Shown here: positions 42,825 to 51,636 of the stretch, piece by piece
Numbering within the stretch: the first letter of the stretch is position 1
How the letters are laid out: each line of letters starts with the position of its first letter
Assembly (NCBI GenBank): GCA_001298575.1
Contig: LJCV01000044.1
Span: forward strand, 158,247 to 222,246
Direction of reading: 5' to 3'
Length of the DNA stretch: 64,000 nucleotides
DNA from: Actinobacteria bacterium OK074
GTDB taxonomy: Bacteria > Actinomycetota > Actinomycetes > Streptomycetales > Streptomycetaceae
Program-made: the position numbers and the translations under genes
The notes under the pieces: model-generated
What the model was told of the DNA's origin: nothing
Databases searched by the model: none
The model's input: the letters and a program-made list of their open reading frames with translations, nothing else

Positions 42825-43676
42825 TCAGTCGCGGTACGCGGCCGTCGCGATCCGGACGAACGACCGGATCAGCGGGTTCGTGTCGCCCTCGTTCCACGCC
42901 ACCACCACGCGGCTCGGGGGCATGTCGGTCAGCGGGACCACGGTGAGCTGTTCCGTCGGCGCGTGGCCCAGGGGCGTCATGCCGACCGTGCCGTTCCAGA
43001 GAACCGCCTGCCGGCACTCCTGGACGGCGCGCACGACCGTGCCCTCGCGGGGTTGTCCGCCGCTCCAGTACGACTGCCAGACGGGGTCGGTGCCCTCCGG
43101 GAACAGGAACCAGCGGCGGTCGGCGAGATCCGCGAGCTTCAACTGGCCGCGGTCGGCCAGCGGATCGTCGGCGCGCAGGAGTGCGCCCACCGGGTCCGCG
43201 CACAGTTGACGTACCGTCAGACCGCTCTCGTCGAACGGCCCGCGGGTCAGGGCGACGTCCACGAGCCCGGCGCGCAGCCCGCAGGTCGGGTCCGTCAGGC
43301 CGGTGTCGCGGATGCGGATCTCGACTCCGGGGTGCTGTCGGCGATGGGCGGCGGCCAGCCGGGAGACGCGCGGGTCGGCGCTGTCGCCGAGGAGGCCGAC
43401 GGTGAGCGTCGCGGTACCGGCCGCCGCGGCCACCCGCAGGCGCAGCCGGTCGGCCTGTTCGAGCAGGGCGCGCGCCTCGTCCAGGAGCACCGCCCCCACC
43501 GCGGTGAGCACGACCCCGGCGGACGACCGCTCGAACAGCACGGCGCCGGCCTCGGCCTCCAGCCGCCTGATCGCCCGGCTCAACGGCGGCTGGCTCATGT
43601 GCAGCCGGGCAGCGGCCCGCCCGAAGTGGAGTTCCTCGGCGACGGCCACGAAATAGCGCAGCGTACGTAACTCCAT
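42825..43676 (-). CDS. LysR-family regulator
   Basis: 283 residues. N-terminal HTH MELRTLRYFVAVAEELHFGR, ARLHMSQPPLSRAIRRLEAE with LFERSSAGVVLTAVG. The effector domain carries LTVGLLGDSADPRVSRL and VALTRGPFDESGLTV. It resembles BenM/CatM-type LysR proteins. It is divergent from the cupin/DoxX pair 82 bases away, its likely target. Ends AYRD* convergent with the amidase gene. Confidence 0.92.
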   Translation of the reverse strand: MELRTLRYFVAVAEELHFGRAAARLHMSQPPLSRAIRRLEAEAGAVLFERSSAGVVLTAVGAVLLDEARALLEQADRLRLRVAAAAGTATLTVGLLGDSADPRVSRLAAAHRRQHPGVEIRIRDTGLTDPTCGLRAGLVDVALTRGPFDESGLTVRQLCADPVGALLRADDPLADRGQLKLADLADRRWFLFPEGTDPVWQSYWSGGQPREGTVVRAVQECRQAVLWNGTVGMTPLGHAPTEQLTVVPLTDMPPSRVVVAWNEGDTNPLIRSFVRIATAAYRD

Positions 43677-43757
43677 GACCGGCGACGATACCCGTACGGC
43701 ATCGAGGCCACGGAACGGGTCCTGGACAGTCCGTCGCCCCGGCAGTGGAATCGACCC

Positions 43758-44336
43758 ATGCCCGACGAACCCCGGACCACCAGGCCGAGCACCGACTCCG
43801 CCGGCCCCGCCGAACCCGCCGACCCCGCCGTATCGGTCGTCGGTCCGGACGACGGCGAGACGATCCTCCTGGGCACCACGCGACTGCGCGTCCTGGAGGA
43901 CGGCACCACCACCGGCCACCGCCTCGGCCTCGCCGAAACCGTCCTCGCACCGCACACCCCCGGACCGCCGCAGCACCGCCACGCCCAGCACGACGAGGGT
44001 TTCTACGTCGTCTCCGGCACGGTGCGGTTCACGGTCGGCCGGAAGGACTACGACGCGACCGCGGGCACCTTCGTCATGGTCCCGCCCGGAGCCCCGCACA
44101 CCTTCGCCAACACCACCGGCCGGCCCGCCGTCATGGTCACCACGTTCACGCCCGACCTGTACGTCCAGTACTTCCGGGACCTCCAGGCCACGTTCGCCGA
44201 CGGCCGGGCGCCGACCCCGGAGGCGCACATCCGGACGATGAGCCGTTACGCCACCACGCCGGCCGACGACTTCGCCCAGCGGCCGGAAGGCCGCACGGAG
44301 GACACCAACGCCCCTGTCCCCGGGCAGGATTCGTGA
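43758..44336 (+). CDS. Cupin-domain protein
   Basis: 192 residues. After a Pro-rich lead, the conserved double-stranded beta-helix has GPPQHRHAQHDEGFYVVSGT, with metal ligands HxH...E, then VRFTVG, MVPPGAPHTFANTTG with the distal His. It ends in an alpha-helical extension as in quercetin-dioxygenase-like cupins. Substrate unknown. ATG 43758 follows a short intergenic region shared with the divergent LysR gene. The stop overlaps the DoxX-like start (GTGA). Confidence 0.88.
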   Translation: MPDEPRTTRPSTDSAGPAEPADPAVSVVGPDDGETILLGTTRLRVLEDGTTTGHRLGLAETVLAPHTPGPPQHRHAQHDEGFYVVSGTVRFTVGRKDYDATAGTFVMVPPGAPHTFANTTGRPAVMVTTFTPDLYVQYFRDLQATFADGRAPTPEAHIRTMSRYATTPADDFAQRPEGRTEDTNAPVPGQDS

Positions 44337-44695
44337 ACGTCGCCTACTGGATCGTCGCCGGTCTGCTCGCTCTCTTCCATCTCTACAGTGGCGGGCTGAA
44401 GCTGGTCCGCGGTCGTGAGCGGCTGCGGCCGATGATGGCGTGGGTGGACAGCACGCCGATGCCCGCCGTCAGGGCCATCGGCGCGGTCGAGGTGCTCGGC
44501 GCGGCCGGGCTGCTCCTCCCGCCGCTGACCGGTGTCGCGCCCTGGCTGGCGCCGGCCGCGGCCGTCGGGTTCGTGGTGTTGCAGATCGGTGCGACCGGGG
44601 TTCATCTGCGCCTGGGAGACCGCCGGGTCGGGCTCAACCTCACGCTCGCGCTCGCCGCGGCCGTGTCCGGCCGGCTCGCGACGACGTGGCTGTGA
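44333..44695 (+). CDS. DoxX-like membrane protein
   Basis: 120 residues with four predicted membrane helices: YWIVAGLLALFHLYSGGLKL, then AIGAVEVLGAAGLLLPPLTG, APAAAVGFVVLQIGATGVHL and LNLTLALAAAVSGRLA. DoxX-like proteins are often linked to oxidative stress and redox-active small molecules. GTG 44333 overlaps the cupin stop, so the two are coupled. Confidence 0.85.
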   Translation: MNVAYWIVAGLLALFHLYSGGLKLVRGRERLRPMMAWVDSTPMPAVRAIGAVEVLGAAGLLLPPLTGVAPWLAPAAAVGFVVLQIGATGVHLRLGDRRVGLNLTLALAAAVSGRLATTWL

Positions 44696-44803
44696 CGTCC
44701 GGCAAAGCCCCTCAGTCGTGCGAGAAGGTGAGGAACACGGCGGGCGCGAGGGCGCCGAAGCACGGCAACTGCCGTAGGGGACAGGGGCGTTGGTGTCCCG
44801 CCG

Positions 44804-45958
44804 TCACGACGCCCGGAGGGTGGTGTTCCAGTCCAGTTGGCGGACGAGTTCGTCGTCGCCGGGGCCCGGGGCGGGCGCTCTCGGCGGTGTTCCCGGGGTG
44901 TGGGTGCCGCGGGAGATGTTGCCGCTGACGGTGATGTTGTGTTCCACCCGCGGGCGGCGCAGCGTCTCGTAGAGGGCGAGGGCGGTCGCGGTGTCCGGGG
45001 TGTCGCGCAGGGACTTGGCGAGGACGACGGCGTCCTCCAGGGCCATCGAGGCGCCCTGGCCGGTCGCCGGGGAGGCGGCGTGGGCCGCGTCGCCGAGCAG
45101 CAGGATCCGGCCCGAGCGCCAGGGGGTGCCGGGCGGAATCTCGGTGGCGTTGGTGACCATCAGGTCGTCCGCGGTGGCGGCGACGATGTCCGCGGCGGGC
45201 GTGGCGTCCTTGCGCAGCAGCGGGAGAAGCAGGTCGCGCCAGTCGGCGGGGGTGCCCTGCGCGAGTTCGTCGGCGGTCAGGGGGTCGCCGGGCACGCGCG
45301 CGAACCAGTAGGTCTCGCCGTCGGGCGACACCGCGGCACCGAAGGCCGCGGTGCTGCCCCGCACCATCGTGATGCACGCCTGCTGTCCGGTCGGCGCCGC
45401 GGTGCGGGTGTAGCCGTAGAAGACGCGCTGTCCCGCGTACTGGGGGCGCGCGGTGGGGGCGATCGTGCGACGGACGGTGGAGCTCAGGCCGTCGGCGCCG
45501 ATCAGCAGGTCACCGGTGGCGGTGCTGCCGTCGGTGAAGTGCGCGGTGACGCCGTCGGGGCCGTCCTCGACGGCGGTCAGCCGGGTGCCGTGGCGCAGGG
45601 CGAGGCCGCGGCGCACGGCCTCGTGCTGCAGTCCGGCGGCGAGGTCGCCGCGGCGCAGGCACCGGAACCGGAGGTGCGGGTCACCGGCCGCGCCGAGCGG
45701 GGCGTGTGCCAGTTCGGCGCCGGTGTGGTCCAGGACGCGCATCGAGGTCAGCGGGAACCCGAGCGCGGTGACCGCCGGGGAGGCGTCGAACTGGGCGAGG
45801 GCCCGCATGCCGTTGCTGGCGAGTGTGAGGAACGCGCCCAAGTCCTCGGCGGAGTCGGGGTGCGCCTCGTACACGGCGGTGTCGAGGCCCGCCTTGTGCA
45901 GGGCCAGCGCCGTCGCCGTACCGGCCGTACCGCCACCGATGACCAGAATCCTGGCCAC
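44804..45958 (-). CDS. FAD-dependent class A monooxygenase
   Basis: 384 residues. FAD dinucleotide loop: ILVIGGGTAGTATALALHKA, then LRRGDLAAGLQHEA and DLLIGADGLSSTVRR (DG motif), and ILLLGDAAHAASPATGQGA (GD motif). This is a group A flavin hydroxylase using NAD(P)H and O2 to hydroxylate an aromatic or polyketide-like substrate. It is complete and starts at ATG 45958. The region upstream contains imperfect CCCAGT repeats. Nearest neighbour upstream is a decayed regulator. Confidence 0.92.
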   Translation of the reverse strand: MARILVIGGGTAGTATALALHKAGLDTAVYEAHPDSAEDLGAFLTLASNGMRALAQFDASPAVTALGFPLTSMRVLDHTGAELAHAPLGAAGDPHLRFRCLRRGDLAAGLQHEAVRRGLALRHGTRLTAVEDGPDGVTAHFTDGSTATGDLLIGADGLSSTVRRTIAPTARPQYAGQRVFYGYTRTAAPTGQQACITMVRGSTAAFGAAVSPDGETYWFARVPGDPLTADELAQGTPADWRDLLLPLLRKDATPAADIVAATADDLMVTNATEIPPGTPWRSGRILLLGDAAHAASPATGQGASMALEDAVVLAKSLRDTPDTATALALYETLRRPRVEHNITVSGNISRGTHTPGTPPRAPAPGPGDDELVRQLDWNTTLRAS

Positions 45959-46169
45959 GTCATGCCCTCCCGTTCCCCCGTGCTGCCCCGCGTCCCAGCT
46001 CCCGTTCCAGTCCCAGTCCCAGTGTGTACGGCTCGTGCGGGACGTGCATGTGATGGGGGAACGAGTGGCGGGGGCCGCTGGTTCCCGGACGGCCGCCCAG
46101 GGGGCCTGCTTCCGGGACGAATTGCCCGACGCCGAGGCTCACTCAACCCACTCAGCTCACCCGGCTGGC

Positions 46170-46737
46170 TCAGCGCCGAACTGATCGGTACCCGGCACAG
46201 TAAGCAGGCGAGTTCCTCGTGGCTCTCCGCCCCGGCGTGGCGGTGAAGATGAGCAGCGACTGGCCCTCGTCCGGTTCCAGCAAGCAGGAGTGGGCAGTAG
46301 AGGTCCAGCCGTCCGACCTGGGGATGGACGAATCGGTGGTACCGCTCCGGGCGACCGGATCGGTGAACCACCGGAACGTCGCACTGCGGGCGTTGCCGGT
46401 GTACCGGGTCGGGTCGGGTCGGGTCGGGTCGCAGAGCAGTGCCACCGCGGACGGCGTCTGGAGCGGTGTCTCGCCCAGCGGGCCCATGACCTGCGCGGTG
46501 GTCTCGGCCAAGCCGTCCATGACCCGCATCAGCCCAGGGCTCACGTGCTGGAGCCGCAGGTCACGGCGGGCGGTGCGGTAGTCGGCGAGCAGGAACAGGT
46601 GGTCGCGTTCGTCCGGGGTCAGCCGCAGGCCGCGGGCGACGGCCGCGACCATCTGCTCGGCCGGCTGCGGCCCGTGGCCGCGCTCCAGCCGGGTGCGCAG
46701 GAAGGCACCGAGGGACGCGCGGTCGAACTGGGCGTCA
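46170..46737 (-). pseudogene. MmyB-type XRE regulator, internally deleted and frameshifted
   Basis: Pieces line up with the MmyB-like regulator family: RASLGAFLRTRLERGHGPQP keeps the start of the protein, but the helix-turn-helix core between 'LRTR' and 'LERG' is missing. AVARGLRLTPDERDHLFLLA and the ligand-domain part GETPLQTPSAVALLCD, YTGNARSATFRWFTDP follow in frame. Later pieces jump between frames: RFVHPQVGRLDLYCPLLL, then LEPDEGQSLLIFTATPG, then GAESHEELACLL. Five GGGTC units insert PDPTR-type residues. It cannot make a working regulator. Confidence 0.7.
46406..46430. repeat. (GGGTC)x5 pentanucleotide repeat
   Basis: Five tandem GGGTC units inside the MmyB-type pseudogene; on the coding strand GACCC units encode the DPTRPDPTR stretch where relatives have a shorter loop. 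It probably arose by replication slippage. Confidence 0.85.
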
Positions 46738-46799
46738 CGATGTTCGGCACCGCAGACATGTACGGGCCGTCCAGCGGCGAGGAGTTGCTCGGCCGGGCC
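46722..46799 (+). pseudogene. Aldo/keto reductase fragment
   Basis: A 26-codon stretch on the plus strand reads VELGVTMFGTADMYGPSSGE followed by ELLGRA. That is the DTAxxYGxxxNEELLGRAL box of aldo/keto reductases, with the catalytic Asp changed to Gly (FGTADMY instead of FDTADMY). No other part of the enzyme is present on either side. It is opposite to and abuts the MmyB-type remnant. Confidence 0.5.
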
Positions 46800-47142
46800 C
46801 GGGCCGTCAACTCCCGCGCGCCGGGGCCGGGAACGCCGTACTTGGCGGCCGTCTCCAGGACGAGCGCCTCGTCGATCGATGTCATGCGGGCGATCGTGCC
46901 ATGGGTCACTGACATCTGACGGATCATCAGAATCGATCATCGAAAGAATCGGTCGTCGAACACGGTCGCATACGGCGTACTCGGCCACGGTCCTCGCAAA
47001 CAGCAAGCAGCAAGCCGCGCACCTCGCACCCGACTCCCCCTCCCCGCCGCAGCCGAGGCGCACCCCATCGGCCACAGCGCACACCTCCGACGACTTCGCC
47101 CCCGACCTTGCCCCCACCCCCTTCCCCACCTAGCCTGATTTT
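46800..47142. other. 343-base interval of degraded sequence before the MFS gene
   Basis: A 40-codon minus-strand piece (46927-46800; MTSIDEALVLETAAKYGVPG) is the only recognisable frame, and I cannot place it. Near 46921-46960 there are imperfect repeats of ATCATCGAA/TCGTCGAA type, and the last 30 bases are AT-rich (promoter of the MFS gene). Confidence 0.45.
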
Positions 47143-48348
47143 GTGCCGCAAATAAACAAATCCCGAGCGCGCAACGCGGAGCCGGGCGCCCCCACCGACC
47201 TCTCCCGGCTCCGGATCACCCTCACCGTGTTCTTCGCCCTCGACGGCTTCATCTTCGCCGGGTGGGTCGTCCGCATTCCCGCGATCAAGGAGCAGACCGG
47301 CGCGTCGGCGAGCACCCTGGGGCTCGCCCTCCTCGGCGTCTCCGCCGGTGCCGTCGTCACGATGATGCTCACCGGCCGCCTGTGCCGCCGCTACGGCAGC
47401 CACCAAGTCACCGTCGTCTGCGCCGTGTTGCTGTCCCTGAGCGTCTCGCTCCCGCCGCTCACCCACTCGGCGCTCGCCCTGGGCCTCGTCCTGCTGCTCT
47501 TCGGCGCCGCCTACGGCAGTCTCAACGTCGCGTTCAACAGCGCCGCCGTGGACCTGGTGAACGCGCTGCGGCGGCCCGTCATGCCCAGCTTCCACGCCGC
47601 CTTCAGCCTGGGCGGCATGACCGGCGCCGGGCTGGGCGCGCTGGTCGCCGGAGCGCTGTCCCCCGTGCGGCACCTGCTCGGGCTCACCCTGATCGGCCTG
47701 CTGGTCACCGCCCTGGCGGGCCGCGCCCTGCTGCGTGTCCAGCCTCCGGCGCCGCCGCACGACACACCGCACGGCAAGTCCGCGCCCCGCCGCCTGGACG
47801 CCCGTACGCGCGGCCTGGTGCTCACCTTCGGCCTGATCGCCCTGTGCACGGCCTACGGCGAGGGAGCGCTGGCCGACTGGAGCGCGCTGCACCTGGAACA
47901 GGACCTGCGCGTCACGCCGGGTGTCGCGGCCGTCGGGTACTCCTGCTTCGCGCTCGCCATGACCGTCGGCCGTCTGACCGGCACGATTCTGCTCGAACGG
48001 CTGGGCCAGACCCGCACGTTGGTGTCCGGCGGCGCCACCGCCGCCGTCGGCATGCTGCTCGGCGCGCTCGCGCCCTCCCTGTGGGCGGCGCTCCTCGGCT
48101 TCGTGATCACCGGCCTCGGACTCGCCAACCTCTTCCCCGTCGCGGTCGAACGCGCGGGCACCCTCGCCGGCCCCGACGGCGTGGCGATCGCCTCCACCCT
48201 CGGCTACGGCGGCATGCTCCTGGGCCCGCCCGCCATCGGTTTCATGGCGGACTGGTTCTCGCTGCCCGCCGCCCTCACCAGCGTGGCGGTCCTGGCCGCG
48301 ACGGCGGCGGCCATCAGCTTCGCCACGCGGCGCGCGGCGACCCGCTGA
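47143..48348 (+). CDS. MFS transporter (YbjJ/FucP-like)
   Basis: 401 residues, twelve membrane helices. The first helix FFALDGFIFAGWVVRIPAI, the loop GRLCRRYGSHQVT, GAAYGSLNVAFNSAAVDLV, SFHAAFSLGGMTGAGLGAL and the C-terminal GYGGMLLGPPAIGFMAD fit the YbjJ/inner-membrane-protein family of the major facilitator superfamily. Substrate unknown, likely a sugar or efflux substrate. GTG 47143 follows TAGCCTGATTTT, which may be a promoter -10 region with a very short leader. Convergent with the FMO operon (5-base gap). Confidence 0.88.
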   Translation: MPQINKSRARNAEPGAPTDLSRLRITLTVFFALDGFIFAGWVVRIPAIKEQTGASASTLGLALLGVSAGAVVTMMLTGRLCRRYGSHQVTVVCAVLLSLSVSLPPLTHSALALGLVLLLFGAAYGSLNVAFNSAAVDLVNALRRPVMPSFHAAFSLGGMTGAGLGALVAGALSPVRHLLGLTLIGLLVTALAGRALLRVQPPAPPHDTPHGKSAPRRLDARTRGLVLTFGLIALCTAYGEGALADWSALHLEQDLRVTPGVAAVGYSCFALAMTVGRLTGTILLERLGQTRTLVSGGATAAVGMLLGALAPSLWAALLGFVITGLGLANLFPVAVERAGTLAGPDGVAIASTLGYGGMLLGPPAIGFMADWFSLPAALTSVAVLAATAAAISFATRRAATR

Positions 48349-48353
48349 CCCCG

Positions 48354-49772
48354 CTACTTCCGGGGCGCAGCCGCCAGTTCCTGCAGCAGCTTGCGTTCGG
48401 CCGGAGTGAACGGCGGATGTTGCAGCATCGGGCGCAGCGGCCCGGCCATCGCCGTCACCAGCACACGGGGATGGACGAGGGAGGTCGGCGGGGCCTGGAG
48501 CGCGAGGACGTCGGTGAGGGCCGTCGCCGCGTGGAAGGAGCCGGTCGCGGTGCGGGAGAGGTGGCTGACGTAGCGGTGCAGGAGGCGGTCGGCGAGGTGG
48601 GGGTTCTTGCCCTGGGTGGTGGCGAAGTGGATGTCCTGGCCGGTGGCCAGCGCCCAGGCGTTGTCGACGGGACGGGCGACGGCACGTTGGACGCGGCGGG
48701 CCAGGCCGGGGGTGAGGCCGCCGGTCGCGAGCAACTCGCGCAGGGCTAGGGCGCCTTGGGCGGCGGCGGCCATGCCGTGGCCGTAGACGGGGTTGACGGC
48801 CGCGACGGCGTCGCCCAACACGACCAGGCCGTCCGGCCACGTGCCGAGCCGTTCGTAGTAATAGCGCCGATTGGCGGTGCTGTGGCTCACGGTGACATCG
48901 GTGAGGGGTTCGGCGTGGGCGAGAAGGTCGGCCAGAAGGGGGTGGCGCAGGGTGCGGGCGAAGGGTTCGAAGGCGTCCGGGTCGCGGGTGGGCTGCCCGC
49001 CGGGAGCGCCCATCAGGCTGACGTGCCAGCGGTTGTCCTCGATCGGCAGGATGCCGCCGGACCGGGCGGGCCCGGGCAGCCGAGGATCGGCGTTCACACC
49101 GATCATGGGCCAACCGCGGGTTGGAATGGGGGCACGGTACATCCGGCTCGCGTAGACCAGGCCGGAGTCGATGTGATCCTCCGCGAGACCGGTGATCCCC
49201 AGCCCGGCGAGCCACTGGGGCGTACGGGAAGCCCTCCCGGCGGTGTCGACGACGAGATCGGCGCGCAGTTCCGCCTCCGTTCCGTCGGCCGACTGGACCC
49301 GTACGCCGGTCACACGGTGACGGTCGCCGAGTATTCCCACAGCCTTCGTGTGCGTACGCACCTTGACGCGGGGATCCTTGAGGACCTGTTCCCGCACGAC
49401 GAAGTCGATCAGATCTCTACTCGCGGCGATCAGGTAGTGAGTCGTGCGCCGCCAGCGGCGGTACCAGCCTTCGGGTGAGTAGAGGACGGTGTTGGTCGTC
49501 ATGGGGATGTGGTTGGCGCCCGCCGCCAGCAGCAGGTCGACGGCGCCGGGCAGGAGGGCGTCGATTGCCTCGGCTCCGCCGGTCTGCAGGAGGTGGAAGT
49601 GGACGGCCTGTGGCACACCGATGCGCGCTTCAGGACCCTCCGGCAGTTCGTGGGCCTCGATGATCTCGACGCTTTCGACATGGTCCTTCACGGCGGCCGC
49701 GGTCAGCATGCCCGCGATGCTGCCCCCAATGACGACGACACGGACGCCGTTGGAGCGCGGGGCTTCAGTCAT
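48354..49772 (-). CDS. FAD-dependent monooxygenase, last gene of XRE-ImmA operon
   Basis: 472 residues. FAD loop VRVVVIGGSIAGMLTAAAV, then EARIGVPQAVHFHLLQTGG, GWYRRWRRTTHYLIAASRDL, DLVVDTAGRASRTPQWLAG and VLGDAVAAVNPVYGHGMAAA. The group is related to geranylgeranyl-reductase/halogenase-like flavoproteins. The C-terminal 90 residues (ATALTDVLALQAPPTSLVHP and onward) form an extra helical part. Its start overlaps the upstream membrane-protein gene by 8 bases. Substrate is unknown; the context suggests a link to the membrane and to a protease-controlled repressor. Confidence 0.9.
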   Translation of the reverse strand: MTEAPRSNGVRVVVIGGSIAGMLTAAAVKDHVESVEIIEAHELPEGPEARIGVPQAVHFHLLQTGGAEAIDALLPGAVDLLLAAGANHIPMTTNTVLYSPEGWYRRWRRTTHYLIAASRDLIDFVVREQVLKDPRVKVRTHTKAVGILGDRHRVTGVRVQSADGTEAELRADLVVDTAGRASRTPQWLAGLGITGLAEDHIDSGLVYASRMYRAPIPTRGWPMIGVNADPRLPGPARSGGILPIEDNRWHVSLMGAPGGQPTRDPDAFEPFARTLRHPLLADLLAHAEPLTDVTVSHSTANRRYYYERLGTWPDGLVVLGDAVAAVNPVYGHGMAAAAQGALALRELLATGGLTPGLARRVQRAVARPVDNAWALATGQDIHFATTQGKNPHLADRLLHRYVSHLSRTATGSFHAATALTDVLALQAPPTSLVHPRVLVTAMAGPLRPMLQHPPFTPAERKLLQELAAAPRK

Positions 49773-50955
49773 GGTGGGCTGCTTTCTGCGGGGGCAGTTG
49801 GTCTTCGTGGAGGTCTTTGACAACGGGTGAGTCGATCGCCAGGGACAGCGAAACCAGGTCCTGCGCACGCCATGTGGACGTCCGCACGACGTCACGCGGG
49901 TGCCCGGGGGCCGTGCGTTGCCGCTCGCGGGCGGCGAGAAGCATCGCCGCATCCGCCGTGACCGCAGCGCTGGACTCTTCCTCGCCGTGGCGCAGTGCCG
50001 CGTCGTAGGCCGTCTCGTGGACGGCGGGGTCGCAGTACGGCGTCAGCGCGAGGAGAGCGTCGTACAGGGCCGTCTTCCGGCTGGTCAGGAGCACGGCCGG
50101 TGGAGTGCGCCACCACTCCAGTGAGGTGCGGACGGCCCCAGGGGTGTGCACGTCCCGCAGGGCCCGCCACAGAGGGGTGAGGCTCCGCAGTTGCCGCACG
50201 GCCCCGACGGTCGCCGTCACACGCGGGCCGACCAGCGGCAGCATGAACCCGATGGCACCCAGCGGGCCAGAGAGGGTGGCGAACTGCGGAGAGACCTTGT
50301 CGACGAGGAAGTCCAGATCGTGGCCCGTCCACCGGGCGACGACCGCGGTCAACCTGGTCACGTCGTAGGCCACGTGGAGCAGGTATACGGCGACGAGGAT
50401 GCGCAGGCCCGCCCCGAGCGACCCGTGGACCTCTCGCGACCAACGCAGGCACAGCACGCTCGTGGCCATCGACGCCGCGCCGTGTGCGAGCAGGTACGTG
50501 ACGATCATTTCACGGAGGTACGGCGTGTTTGCGTAGTAGACATCAAACAGCGTGACCTGCTCCACGGGTGCGTTCCCGGCCCAGAACAACAGCCAGATGA
50601 CGACGATGGCCAGGCTGTAGGCGATCATGCACAAGCGTGCGGCACGTCGGGTCTGCTCCGGGGTCCCCGACCGCCAGTTGATGATCAGCATGAGGCTCGA
50701 TCCCGAGTACGCGGTCAGGGTCGCGTAGACGACGGGTGCGGCGAAGTTGGGTATCCCGGCAAGCCGGTTGAGCGTGATGATGGTCTCCGGGGCGGCGAGG
50801 AGCATGATCAATCCGCCGACGAAGAGCAGTAGGCAAGCCGAACGTAAGAGTGCGTCGCTGCGCCGCCGGAGCATCGTCGGGATCTTCAGGGCGCAGACCA
50901 GCAGGAGGATGATCCCACTGGCGTAAAAGATGGAACTGTTGGGTCCCGCGTTCAC
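49765..50955 (-). CDS. MAB_1171c-like putative membrane transporter
   Basis: 396 residues. About seven membrane helices in the first 270 residues: IFYASGIILLLVCALKIPTM, LLRSACLLLFVGGLIMLLAA, AAPVVYATLTAYSGSSLMLI, RLCMIAYSLAIVVIWLLFW, MIVTYLLAHGAASMATSVLC and others. A cytosolic tail carries VRQLRSLTPLWRALRDVHTP, the signature I associate with the MAB_1171c 'putative transporter' family, and ends in a soluble region of about 120 residues. GTG 50955 has AAGGAG upstream. Middle gene of the XRE-ImmA-TM-FMO unit. No activity is known. Confidence 0.85.
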   Translation of the reverse strand: MNAGPNSSIFYASGIILLLVCALKIPTMLRRRSDALLRSACLLLFVGGLIMLLAAPETIITLNRLAGIPNFAAPVVYATLTAYSGSSLMLIINWRSGTPEQTRRAARLCMIAYSLAIVVIWLLFWAGNAPVEQVTLFDVYYANTPYLREMIVTYLLAHGAASMATSVLCLRWSREVHGSLGAGLRILVAVYLLHVAYDVTRLTAVVARWTGHDLDFLVDKVSPQFATLSGPLGAIGFMLPLVGPRVTATVGAVRQLRSLTPLWRALRDVHTPGAVRTSLEWWRTPPAVLLTSRKTALYDALLALTPYCDPAVHETAYDAALRHGEEESSAAVTADAAMLLAARERQRTAPGHPRDVVRTSTWRAQDLVSLSLAIDSPVVKDLHEDQLPPQKAAHHD

Positions 50956-50991
50956 CTTGGTGTTGTCTCCTTGATGCGTGTGTAGACCGCT

Positions 50992-51636
50992 TCAGATCCG
51001 ACGAAAGCGGTGTGCCATGGAAACCTGGATACGCCCGGCCGGGTCCTCCGGGTCGTGGGAGGAACGCGCCTCGTCGAGGGCCGCCTGTACGTCGGTGGCG
51101 AACCGGAAGCCGAAGCGCTCGGCCTCGATCTCCTCGTCGGCCCGGTGCGGGTCGGTGCGCGCGGCGAAGTGGAGGGCCGCGTCCATGCGGTCGGTGTCCA
51201 TCCCGCCGGCGTCCGTTCGGTCCGTGGGCGGGAGTTCGGGGTCGGCGACCTCCGCGAGCACGGCGACCAGGCCCGCCAGGGCGGTCGTCGCGCCGCCGCC
51301 CTCGCCGGTGCGGGACGCGGCCGGGCTGTGGTCGTCGAGGAGACCGCCGCAGTGGCCCTCGAACATGTGCCACGCCTCGTGGCCGATGATCACCAACTGG
51401 TGCTCGGGGTCGGTGTTCTCCTCGTAGACGATCAGGTCGTGGCCGGTGCGGTTCACCCACAGGCCGCTGGCCGTCGCGGGCGGGAAGGCCGCCGCGCGCA
51501 GGCGGACGGTCCGGCCCCGCACCCGGCTGAGCGCCTGGCCTAACGCGGGTATGGCGTCGCCGTCACCGGCGGCCGGCGGCAGATTGCTGACGAGCCGGGC
51601 GCTGAGCCGCCGCATCGCCCTCGGTTCCGTGCTCAT
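50992..51636 (-). CDS. ImmA/IrrE-like metallopeptidase
   Basis: 214 residues. The zinc motif IIGHEAWHMFEGHC contains HExxH-like HEAWH (residues near 85-95), preceded by TASGLWVNRTGHDLIVYEEN, the ImmA/IrrE fold strand region. These peptidases cleave a partner XRE repressor: ImmA with ImmR, IrrE with DdrO. The family is often mis-called toxin. The adjacent upstream gene is an XRE-like protein with ATGA overlap, the expected partner. The C-terminal half (about 120-214) has an Asp/Glu/Arg-rich helical region. Confidence 0.88.
   Translation of the reverse strand: MSTEPRAMRRLSARLVSNLPPAAGDGDAIPALGQALSRVRGRTVRLRAAAFPPATASGLWVNRTGHDLIVYEENTDPEHQLVIIGHEAWHMFEGHCGGLLDDHSPAASRTGEGGGATTALAGLVAVLAEVADPELPPTDRTDAGGMDTDRMDAALHFAARTDPHRADEEIEAERFGFRFATDVQAALDEARSSHDPEDPAGRIQVSMAHRFRRI

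Noticed and set aside
46406..46430. CRISPR-like repeat
   Set aside because: It is a simple pentanucleotide array without spacers.
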